DNA of 64,000 bases, taken from contig DASUXA010000094.1 in NCBI GenBank assembly GCA_036378155.1, forward strand, positions 1 through 64,000, written 5' to 3'. Source of the stretch: DASUXA01 sp036378155 (GTDB lineage Bacteria; Actinomycetota; Actinomycetes; Mycobacteriales; Micromonosporaceae). Position 1 is the first letter of the stretch, and each line of letters begins with the position of its first letter. The translations under genes were made by a program, and so were the position numbers. The notes beneath the pieces were generated by a model, which was not told the origin of the DNA, did not search any database, and saw only the letters and a program-made list of their open reading frames with translations. Positions 24,860 to 39,366 of the stretch are shown here, piece by piece.

Positions 24860-25210
24860 TCAGACCGGCGTGGCGACGTCCAGCACGCCCAGCACTCCGG
24901 TGATCTGCAGCACCCGGTACACGTTGGGTCGGGCGTTGACCACCGACAGCCGGCAGCCCAGCCCGTCGGCGCGCCGCCAGCACCCCATCAGCATGGTGAT
25001 TCCGGAGGAGTCCAGGAAACTGACGTCGCCGAGGTCGATGTCGAGCCGGTCGGGGTACCCGCCGAGCGCGTCGTCGATCACGGACTGCGCCCGGTGGGCG
25101 GTTGCCATGTCGATCTCGCCGTACAGGAAGATGCGCAGCCGTCGCGAGTCGGGCTGATCCGGCATCGGGTCGATGATGGCGCCGTGGTGGGAACGGGGGT
25201 TGATCGTCAC
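24860..25210 (-). CDS. STAS domain anti-sigma factor antagonist
   Basis: A 116-aa STAS protein of the SpoIIAA/RsbV class. The phosphorylatable serine lies in the conserved DVSFLDSSGITMLMGC. The core fold is complete (RLRIFLYGEIDMATAHRAQS to RVLQITGVLGVLDVATP). About 27 N-terminal residues precede the fold. GTG 25210 has GGGAG about 8 nt upstream. In partner switching such proteins bind a kinase anti-sigma factor when unphosphorylated. No sigma factor or RsbW-like kinase gene is in the window, so its partners are elsewhere. It is encoded tail to tail with a GAF-ANTAR regulator. Confidence 0.92.
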   Translation of the reverse strand: MTINPRSHHGAIIDPMPDQPDSRRLRIFLYGEIDMATAHRAQSVIDDALGGYPDRLDIDLGDVSFLDSSGITMLMGCWRRADGLGCRLSVVNARPNVYRVLQITGVLGVLDVATPV

Positions 25211-25399
25211 AAGCGACTCCCGTCGCTACCCGCCGGTCGCGTTCCCTCACAGCAGAAGGCGGGGACCGGCCTGTCGCCCACCGTACACGCCACCGGCGCG
25301 AATGCGAACCGCCTCGCGCCGCTCGTGTGCCGCGATCGAACCGGGGCGATCTCCGGCTGGCGGCGGTGTGCGGCAAGCGCACACCGGCGTGCCCGCCGA

Positions 25400-25433
25400 G
25401 GGGTGGCCCCGGCCGGTCGGCCGGGGCCACCCC
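25400..25433. terminator. Strong hairpin after the amylopullulanase gene
   Basis: Perfect 16-bp arms (GGGGTGGCCCCGGCCG at 25400-25415 and its complement at 25418-25433) with a 2-nt centre, starting 4 nt beyond the pullulanase stop on the minus strand. A second smaller stem (GGTGTGCG / CGCACACC, 25365-25385) follows, so two hairpins lie in series. There is no T-tract. Confidence 0.75.
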
Positions 25434-25436
25434 CGC

Positions 25437-31226
<5,790 letters not shown>

Positions 31227-31256
31227 TGGCGGCCTTCCTGGAGGGGATTCCGCCGC

Positions 31257-31336
31257 AACGTACCGTTCACTGAAAGTTTCAGCAAGAGTTTGCAGTGCCG
31301 CCGCTACCCTGTCGCAAACCCTTGAAAGCGCTTGCG
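31257..31336 (-). promoter_or_regulatory. Amylopullulanase promoter with LacI/MalR-type operators
   Basis: On the minus strand, TTGCTG (plus 31280-31285), a 17-bp spacer and TACGTT (plus 31257-31262) form a good promoter. CTGAAAGTTTCAG (31270-31282), arms CTGAAA/TTTCAG, fills the spacer and touches the -35, so a bound repressor would block polymerase. TTGAAAGCGCTTGCG at 31322-31336 resembles LacI/CcpA-family operators, and TTTGCAG at 31290-31296 resembles the CTTGCAG repeats bound by MalR in Streptomyces. Sugar-responsive repression is therefore likely; the repressor is not encoded nearby. Confidence 0.65.
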
Positions 31337-31387
31337 GGTGCCGGCTCGCCGCCCGACTTACGGTCCGAAGTGGTTGTTACGGGGTGC

Positions 31388-31903
31388 CTATCCGCCGCGA
31401 CGCCGACGATGCCGCCGCACCGCGTCGACGTTCGCCGCGAACTGCGCGGCGCGGAGGACGGGTACACCCCGCCACGGCGACATCTGCACCCGGTCGGCGT
31501 CCTCGGAAACGATCAGTAGTGCGCCGACCTCGACGACCAGATCGAGTACCAGGTTGTCCTCGTAGTCGGGGCAATCGTGGACCGTCCTCGGTGGATCGAC
31601 AACGCCACCACCGCAGGCATCGGCCGTCTCGATCAGGATCTCCTGGTAGGCGTCCGTCTCTTCCTTCGGGGTACCGACAACGGTCGACAGCACGCGACTG
31701 GTGTTGCGCAGGATGTGCGGCGACAGCCACAAAGCGAACTCCGCGGCATCGTTGATCACACCGAGGCAGTCGGCGAACGGGTTGCCTGACGTCGGCGGCG
31801 GGGACGGCCAGGAAATGTACGGGCTGTTGCCCGAGGCGATGGCTTGAACCAGCACATTGACGTCGAACACCACAGGCGTGGCGATCGGTCCGGAAAGGCT
31901 CAC
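31388..31903 (-). CDS. PIN domain ribonuclease toxin
   Basis: A 171-aa PIN-domain protein. Acidic residues expected at the nuclease site are D14 in VVFDVNVLVQAI, Glu/Asp in the middle helix (VINDAAEFALW), Asp in CPDYEDNLVLDLVVE, and the Asp in IVSEDADRV. GTG 31903 overlaps the antitoxin TGA (31900-31902), the usual coupling for a toxin following its antitoxin. PIN toxins cleave tRNA or mRNA, and the target here is unknown. The C-terminus is Arg-rich (VDAVRRHRRRRGG). The central stretch SPYISWPSPPPTSGNPFADC is longer than in VapC, so this is a PIN subtype close to the putative PIN toxin family rather than classic VapC. Confidence 0.85.
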   Translation of the reverse strand: MSLSGPIATPVVFDVNVLVQAIASGNSPYISWPSPPPTSGNPFADCLGVINDAAEFALWLSPHILRNTSRVLSTVVGTPKEETDAYQEILIETADACGGGVVDPPRTVHDCPDYEDNLVLDLVVEVGALLIVSEDADRVQMSPWRGVPVLRAAQFAANVDAVRRHRRRRGG

Positions 31904-32154
31904 GCCTCGTGACCCTTGTACGCGGCACCGATCAGCTCTGGCAGGTCATCGTCGGAAATCCCCTGTTCGGCCAGCCGACGGTGATTGGCCGCCTGCAGTT
32001 CGCGCAGTCGCTCCGCGCGCCGGAGCGACTCCATGACCTTGAACGTCGCCCTCAGGTACGCCGAACGGTTGCCGCCGCCGAAGTAGTCGACCAACCGGTC
32101 CAGTCGCTCACGGTCCTCGTCGGAGATTGCGAAGCCGATCGTCTGGGAAGCCAT
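31900..32154 (-). CDS. Ribbon-helix-helix antitoxin of the PIN toxin
   Basis: An 84-aa protein whose N-terminal half looks like a ribbon-helix-helix DNA-binding fold: a short strand (QTIGFAISDEDRERLDRLVD), a Gly-rich turn (YFGGGNRSAYLRATFKVMES), and then a charged, probably unstructured tail (LRELQAANHRRLAEQGISDD) suited to wrapping the toxin. It is the first gene of the two-gene module; its stop overlaps the toxin start. Antitoxins of this sort repress their own promoter; a perfect inverted repeat (32204-32217) 50 nt upstream is the likely operator. Confidence 0.82.
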   Translation of the reverse strand: MASQTIGFAISDEDRERLDRLVDYFGGGNRSAYLRATFKVMESLRRAERLRELQAANHRRLAEQGISDDDLPELIGAAYKGHEA

Positions 32155-32203
32155 CGCTTACCACCCCCAACTACTGAGGGGAAGCCTACATTTGCACTTC
32201 ACC

Positions 32204-32217
32204 TGCAACGTGTTGCA
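32204..32217. promoter_or_regulatory. Inverted repeat upstream of the toxin-antitoxin module
   Basis: TGCAAC-GT-GTTGCA, perfect 6-bp arms, flanked by two further half-site-like copies (TTTGCAC at 32191-32197 and TTGCACA at 32214-32220). It lies about 50 bp upstream of the antitoxin ATG in the divergence from nothing but the VOC 3' end, so autoregulation by the antitoxin is the simplest reading. Confidence 0.55.
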
Positions 32218-32237
32218 CATCTCCAGCTCTCACGTCC

Positions 32238-32594
32238 TCACTGCTCGGCGAGGAACTCCAGCCGGTTGCCGTGCGGGTCGTCGGTGTGGAACCGGCGCAG
32301 CCCCGGCGTCTCGGCGGGGTCCGCCCAGCGCACCGGGTACCCGGCGGCGGTCAGCCGGGTGGCGAGCGCGTCGAGGTCGGGCCAGAGCAGTCCGGGGTGC
32401 GCCTTGCGGGCGGGGCGGAAGTCGGCTTCCACTCCGAGGTGCAGTTCGATGCCGTACCCGACGAACCAGCAGCCGCCCCGCGCGGCGAGCAGCGGCGGCT
32501 TCGGCTTCTCGGCGAGCCCGAGCACGCCGACGTAGTACTCCCGCAGGCGCTCCTCGGAGCCCGGCGGACACGCGATCTGGACATGATGGATCAT
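32238..32594 (-). CDS. VOC family protein
   Basis: A 118-aa glyoxalase-fold protein. It starts MIHHVQIACPPGSEERLREY, continues YVGVLGLAEKPKPPLLAARG and GIELHLGVEADFRPARKAHP, and ends RRFHTDDPHGNRLEFLAEQ. Metal-ligand-like residues are His4, the His in ELHLGVE and Glu in LEFLAEQ. The ending HTDDPxGNRLEF is typical of a large group annotated only as glyoxalase/bleomycin resistance. ATG 32594 was preferred over an in-frame upstream start because the fold begins right there. It is a single gene, divergent from acnA and sharing with it a promoter region of about 195 bp. Confidence 0.87.
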   Translation of the reverse strand: MIHHVQIACPPGSEERLREYYVGVLGLAEKPKPPLLAARGGCWFVGYGIELHLGVEADFRPARKAHPGLLWPDLDALATRLTAAGYPVRWADPAETPGLRRFHTDDPHGNRLEFLAEQ

Positions 32595-32615
32595 GAGGTA
32601 CAGCGTGACACGCGG

Positions 32616-32648
32616 TTGCGCAGAAAACAAGACGGACGTACGGTTTGC
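32616..32648 (+). promoter_or_regulatory. acnA promoter with putative AcnR site
   Basis: TTGCGC (32616-32621), a 17-bp spacer, and TACGGT (32639-32644) form a strong candidate promoter about 145 nt upstream of the acnA start. ACGTACGGTTTGC (32636-32648) overlaps the -10 box and differs at one position from ACGTACGGATTGC at 37738-37750, upstream of acnR. That sharing suggests that AcnR binds both, repressing acnA and itself. Confidence 0.6.
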
Positions 32649-32789
32649 TTACTGGACGGGACGCCGGACGTCCCTACCCGGCGGGCGGGAAACCGCCGGA
32701 CGTCTCACAGACCTGGTGCCCCGCGCCCCGGACCGGCACCCGCTGCGGGAGACTGCTCCCGAGCGACACATCTGCTGAAGGAGTACGAC

Positions 32790-35627
<2,838 letters not shown>

Positions 35628-35645
35628 GCGTCGGCGGCACAAGAG

Positions 35646-35677
35646 GAAGGGGCGGGCACCGAGGTGCCCGCCCCTTC
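35646..35677. terminator. acnA terminator hairpin
   Basis: GAAGGGGCGGGCACC (35646-35660), GA, and the perfect complement (35663-35677): a 15-bp stem starting 18 nt after the acnA stop. The next gene remnant is on the opposite strand, so it would serve both directions. Confidence 0.85.
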
Positions 35678-35684
35678 GACCTTC

Positions 35685-36030
35685 TCAGCGCAGTCCCGCC
35701 TCGCGAGCCAGGTCGCTGATCAGCGCGTCCGGGTCGACCGTGGACAGTCCACGCGCCGTGAACCCGGCGGCGACGTTGCGCATGTCGCGGGCCCAGGAAC
35801 TCCGCGCCCTGCGGGTTGACCACGATGTCGACGATCTGCGGCAGGTCGATCATGACCGGCCGGTCCCGGTGGACCAGCACGTTGTACGTGGACAGATCGC
35901 CATGCGCGTACCCGCGCGGGCGAGCGACCAGCGCGGCGACGAGTTGCTGCCACAGATCGGCGAGCAGGTCGGGTGTCGGGCGTAGCTGCGCCAGGCGCGG
36001 CGCCGCCGCGCCGTCGTCGCCGATGAACTC
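35685..36030 (-). pseudogene. RIO1-family protein kinase, 5'-truncated and frameshifted
   Basis: From about 36030 the minus strand encodes EFIGDDGAAAPRLAQLRPTP, then YAHGDLSTYNVLVHRDRPVM and IDLPQIVDIVVNPQGAEFL, which is the RIO catalytic loop (HGDLSxYN) and metal-binding loop (IDxPQ). At about 35787-35796 (plus strand GCGGGCCCAGG) the frame breaks: the real C-terminus RDMRNVAAGFTARGLSTVDP, ending at a TGA at 35685-35687, lies in another frame, consistent with one inserted base. The N-lobe with the ATP-binding Lys and about 150 residues are missing; an unrelated HAD gene ends at 36069. Two independent lesions make it a pseudogene unless the sequence carries errors. Confidence 0.8.
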
Positions 36031-36068
36031 GGCCTTCTCCCCGGCTCCGTCCGTTCGTGCCGCGCCGC

Positions 36069-36746
36069 TCAGCGCACGCCGGCGAGCGCCCGACCGCCCT
36101 CCATGACCGCGGCGAGCGCGGCGATCGGACCGTCCGCCACTCGGGTGGGCGCGAACCGCCGCTCGGTCCACTGCCGACCCCGGCTCACCCAGACGCTACG
36201 CAGTCCCATGCCGGCCGCGCCGGCGATGTCGGTCTCCGGGCTGTCGCCGACCAGCCATGCGCCGTCCAGGCGCATCCGGGCGCGACGCGCCGCGATCTCG
36301 AAGATCCTCGGGTTGGGCTTGCTGACCTCCGCCTCCTCGGAGATCACCCAGTCCAGCACGTGCCGGTCCAGTCCGGTACGACGGATCTTCGCCTCCATTT
36401 GGCGGGTGGTGCCGTTGCAGACGATCACCGGTACCCAGCGCGCGTCGCCGGCGATCCGCAGCGCGCACGCCACCATCGGATCAAGCCGGATGTGGCTGAG
36501 GACGCCCTCGTCCAACTCCTCCACAAGGTCGATCGCGCGCACCGCGAGCCGGTACCGGTCACGGATCGCGTCCGCCAGGTCCCAGCGGGACGTCAGGCCG
36601 TCGGCGTCGACGCTGACGAGCCAGTCGACGTCGTCCGGCGGAGCGCCGATGTCCCGAAGGAACCGCGCGGCCCACATCCTGAACGCACCGGCTCGGTCGA
36701 GCAGCGTGTCGTCGAGGTCGAGGAGCAACAGCGGCACGACCGGCAC
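36069..36746 (-). CDS. HAD superfamily hydrolase
   Basis: A 225-aa HAD phosphatase with an alpha-helical cap. Motif I is LLDLDDTLLDR (D10, D12), motif II is VIVCNGTTRQM (Asn in place of the commoner Ser/Thr-x-x-G pattern, followed by Thr), the motif III Lys is in EEAEVSKPNPRIFE, and motif IV is WLVGDSPETDIAGA. These fit small-molecule phosphatases of the Cof/YjjG-like type acting on nucleotides or sugar phosphates. The start is a GTG at 36746. No operon partner is evident; the broken RIO1 kinase lies 39 nt downstream on the same strand. Confidence 0.88.
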   Translation of the reverse strand: MPVVPLLLLDLDDTLLDRAGAFRMWAARFLRDIGAPPDDVDWLVSVDADGLTSRWDLADAIRDRYRLAVRAIDLVEELDEGVLSHIRLDPMVACALRIAGDARWVPVIVCNGTTRQMEAKIRRTGLDRHVLDWVISEEAEVSKPNPRIFEIAARRARMRLDGAWLVGDSPETDIAGAAGMGLRSVWVSRGRQWTERRFAPTRVADGPIAALAAVMEGGRALAGVR

Positions 36747-36808
36747 GATACGGTAACGACGCCTGGTCGAACAGTCCCCGGAACCGGCAGAACTGCCGGG
36801 AGATCAGC

Positions 36809-37666
36809 TTAACCCACGACCAGGATCCGTCGCTGCCCCGCGAGGTCGTACCGGCGATCGGCGAGCATGCTGTGCTCCTCGCGGACCCGCGCCAACTCCG
36901 CCGGGTCGAGTTCCGCCACCACAACGGTGTCGCCCTCGTCGGAACCGCGACCGACGGGCCGGCCTTCCGGGTCGTACACCGCCGCGCCGCCGTTGAATCG
37001 CCACGGCGGCTCGCCGCCGACCACGTTGGCGAACACCACGTACATGGTGTTGTCCAGCGCGCGGGCGGCGTAGTACAGGTCGCGGCGGTGCTGCGAGCCG
37101 TCGAGGTATCCGCTGGGGCACAGGTATCCGTGGGCGCCCTCGGCAGCGGCGGCACGCGCATGCTCCGGGAAGCACCCGTCGTAGCAGATGCCCAGCCCGA
37201 ACCGCCAGTCGCCGACCACCAGCGTCGCGCCGCACTGCCCCGGCGTGAACAGCGCACCCTCGTCCGGTCCCCACAACTGCTGCTTGTCGTACCCGACCCG
37301 GACGTCGCCCCCACCGTCGATCACCAGCGCCGAGATGGTCCGGACATCGTCGGCGTGGCGTACCGCCGCGCCGACCACGACCACCACGCCGTGGTCGCGC
37401 GCGACCTCGCGCAGCGGATCGAGTCGCGGGTCGGCGACCGCGCGTCGTTCGTCGGCGACGACGTCGGTCCCGGTGGGGTCGGCGGCCAGCGTCGGCGGGT
37501 GGTACGCGGGCAGGAACAGCTCGGGCAGCACCGCCACCCGGGCACCGAGGTCGGCGGCCTGCCCGACCAGGTGCGCTCCGGCAGCCGCGTTTCCCGCGAC
37601 ATCGCCGGGGGTGGATTCGGCTTGGATCGCGGCGACGCGCAGCGCGGCGGAGGGGTACTCGAACAC
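36809..37666 (-). CDS. Carbon-nitrogen hydrolase (nitrilase superfamily)
   Basis: A 285-aa amidase or carbamoylase-like enzyme. The catalytic triad is complete: E49 in VAVLPELFLPAYH, K128 in VGYDKQQLWGPDE, and C161 in FGLGICYDGCFPEHA. The Cys sits in the usual strand-turn-strand. The C-terminal region has YVVFANVVGGEPPWRFNGGA, typical of omega-amidase and N-carbamoyl-putrescine amidase relatives. Substrate specificity cannot be read. The start is a GTG at 37666. It is divergent from acnR with about 115 bp between them, so the acnR palindromes could affect it as well. Confidence 0.92.
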   Translation of the reverse strand: MFEYPSAALRVAAIQAESTPGDVAGNAAAGAHLVGQAADLGARVAVLPELFLPAYHPPTLAADPTGTDVVADERRAVADPRLDPLREVARDHGVVVVVGAAVRHADDVRTISALVIDGGGDVRVGYDKQQLWGPDEGALFTPGQCGATLVVGDWRFGLGICYDGCFPEHARAAAAEGAHGYLCPSGYLDGSQHRRDLYYAARALDNTMYVVFANVVGGEPPWRFNGGAAVYDPEGRPVGRGSDEGDTVVVAELDPAELARVREEHSMLADRRYDLAGQRRILVVG

Positions 37667-37733
37667 GCACGCATGCTAGCCCGCCCGAGGGACATCGAGG
37701 CGGTGCGCGGCGCCGAGCGGCACCGGTTCCAAG

Positions 37734-37776
37734 CCGTACGTACGGATTGCCTCAATCGTGGTCCACCTGCCACGAT
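37734..37776. promoter_or_regulatory. acnR control region with two palindromes
   Basis: CCGTACGTACGG (37734-37745) is a perfect 12-bp palindrome, overlapping ACGTACGGATTGC (37738-37750), which matches the acnA promoter element at 12 of 13 positions. ATCGTGG (37755-37761) and CCACGAT (37770-37776) form a second inverted repeat with an 8-nt spacer, 6 nt upstream of the acnR GTG. Both are plausible AcnR sites for autoregulation. Confidence 0.6.
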
Positions 37777-37782
37777 CGACAC

Positions 37783-38367
37783 GTGCCCAGGGTGAGTCAG
37801 GACCAGTTGGACGCGCGGCGGCGGCAGATCCTCGCCGGCGCGCGCGCCTGCTTCGCACGGTACGGGTACGAAGGCGCGACGGTACGCCGGCTCGAAGAGC
37901 AGACCGGGCTGTCCCGGGGAGCCATCTTCCACCATTTCCGCGACAAGGACTCGCTCTTCCTCGCCGTGGCGGAAGACGACGCGGCGGAGATGGTCGCCAC
38001 CGTCGCCCAGCACGGGCTCGTCCAGGTCATGCGCGACCTGCTGACCAGGGCCGACGGTGGGGACACGGCGGGCTGGCTCGGTACCCAACTGGAGGTGTCC
38101 CGCCGGCTGCGCACCGACCCGGACTTCGCCAAACGGTGGGCGCAGCGTTCCGAGGCGATCGCCGCCGCCACCCGCGACCGGCTGGCTCGCCAGCGCGACG
38201 CCGGGGTCCTGCGGGAGGACGTCCCGCTCGACGTGCTCGCCCAGTTCCTCGAACTGGCGTACGACGGTCTCGTGCTGCACCTGGCGATGGGGCGCCCCGC
38301 CGACGACCTCGAACCCGTGCTGGACCTGGTTGAGGAGGCGGTACGGCGCCGCCGCGCCCACGGCTGA
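37783..38367 (+). CDS. acnR: AcnR-like TetR-family repressor of aconitase
   Basis: A 194-aa TetR protein. The HTH and adjacent helix (ARYGYEGATVRRLEEQTGLS, then RGAIFHHFRDKDSLFLAVAE) are nearly the sequence I recall of Corynebacterium glutamicum AcnR, which represses acn. The ligand domain also corresponds (VQVMRDLLT; EVSRRLRTDPDFAKRW; VLREDVPLDVLAQFLE). C. glutamicum acnR lies beside acn; here it is 2.2 kb downstream of acnA, with three gene units between. GTG 37783 was chosen since it lies just after the palindromic region; GTG 37792 is an alternative. In C. glutamicum AcnR senses citrate or iron; the effector here is unknown. Confidence 0.87.
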   Translation: MPRVSQDQLDARRRQILAGARACFARYGYEGATVRRLEEQTGLSRGAIFHHFRDKDSLFLAVAEDDAAEMVATVAQHGLVQVMRDLLTRADGGDTAGWLGTQLEVSRRLRTDPDFAKRWAQRSEAIAAATRDRLARQRDAGVLREDVPLDVLAQFLELAYDGLVLHLAMGRPADDLEPVLDLVEEAVRRRRAHG

Positions 38368-38457
38368 CCGCTGCCGGAACACCACGAACCGTCGCCGCCG
38401 ACAGCGCACCGCCCACCGTGATGCGCCGGGCCGCCCGGGATTCGGCAGGATGACGTC

Positions 38458-39219
38458 ATGGACCTTGGACTGAGCGACCGGGTGTACATCCTGACGGGCG
38501 CGTCGCGCGGCCTCGGCTACGCGACCGCGGAGTGCCTGGTGGCGGAAGGCGCGAAGGTGGTGCTGTCCGCCCGCGACCAGGAACGCCTCGACGCCGCGGT
38601 ACAGCGCCTCGGCGGCGCGGACCACGCCACCGGCGTAGCCGCCGACCTCGCCAACCCGGCGACCCCGCAACGTCTCGTCGACAAGGCGCGGCACTGGTTC
38701 GGGCGGCTGGACGGGGCGCTGGTGTCCGTCGGCGGTCCACCGCCCGGCACCGCCGCCCAGATGAGCGACGACCAGTGGCGTACCTCGTTCGAGACGGTGT
38801 TCCTGGGAGCGGTGCGGCTCGCTCGTACGGTCGCCGGACAGTTGTCCGACGGCGGGGCGATCGGGTTCGTGCTGTCCAGTTCCGCCCGCGCCCCGATCTC
38901 CGGGCTGGGCATCTCGAACGGGCTGCGACCGGGGCTGGCGGGAGTGGCGAAGGACATGGCGGACGAGTTCGGTCCGCGCGGCATCCGGGTGATCAGCCTG
39001 CTACCGGGTCGGGTCATGACCGACCGCAACCGGGAACTGTTCGCCGCCACCGGGGACGCGGAACGCGCCCAGGCGGAGGCGGAGGCGAGCATCCCGCTGC
39101 GCCGGGTCGGCGACCCCGCCGAGTTCGGTCGCGTCGCGGCGTTCCTGCTCTCCCCCGCGGCGAGCTACCTGACCGGGTTGTCGGTACCGGTCGACGGCGG
39201 CGCGATGCGGGGGCTGTGA
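38458..39219 (+). CDS. SDR-fold protein lacking the catalytic Tyr and Lys
   Basis: A 253-aa short-chain dehydrogenase/reductase fold. The cofactor motif TGASRGLG is intact, as are SVGGPPPG (NAG equivalent) and the Ser motif VLSSSARAP (S140-S142). Where Tyr-x3-Lys should follow (near residue 154), the sequence is GLGISNGLRPGLAGVAKDMA, with neither Tyr nor Lys in register. The C-terminus (YLTGLSVPVDGGAMRGL) is normal. Either another residue (Ser153/Arg157) takes part, or the protein binds NAD(P) without SDR catalysis. ATG 38458 is 90 nt after acnR on the same strand; a strong hairpin follows its stop. Confidence 0.88.
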   Translation: MDLGLSDRVYILTGASRGLGYATAECLVAEGAKVVLSARDQERLDAAVQRLGGADHATGVAADLANPATPQRLVDKARHWFGRLDGALVSVGGPPPGTAAQMSDDQWRTSFETVFLGAVRLARTVAGQLSDGGAIGFVLSSSARAPISGLGISNGLRPGLAGVAKDMADEFGPRGIRVISLLPGRVMTDRNRELFAATGDAERAQAEAEASIPLRRVGDPAEFGRVAAFLLSPAASYLTGLSVPVDGGAMRGL

Positions 39220-39224
39220 GAGTC

Positions 39225-39261
39225 GTCTGCCTGCCCGGCGCGGAGCGCCGGGCAGGCAGAC
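39225..39261. terminator. Long hairpin terminator after the SDR gene
   Basis: Arms of 17 bp (GTCTGCCTGCCCGGCGC at 39225-39241 and its complement at 39245-39261) with a GGA loop, 5 nt after the SDR stop. The convergent ABC transporter ends 105 bp beyond, so it may act in both directions. Confidence 0.85.
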
Positions 39262-39330
39262 AGGCGCGAGGAGACAGGCGCGAGGCAGACGGGCGCGAGG
39301 CGGTCGGGCGCGCGGCAGACAGGCGCGCGG
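39262..39330. repeat. Degenerate 15-bp tandem repeats
   Basis: About five imperfect copies of a unit like GCAGACAGGCGCGAG run from the right arm of the terminator hairpin toward the ABC transporter stop. As with the array at 11326, it lies in a convergent gap directly against a terminator-like stem. No coding frame is convincing. Confidence 0.6.
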
Positions 39331-39366
39331 GGCGCGCGGCACGGCGGCCTCGCGCCCGACCGACGC

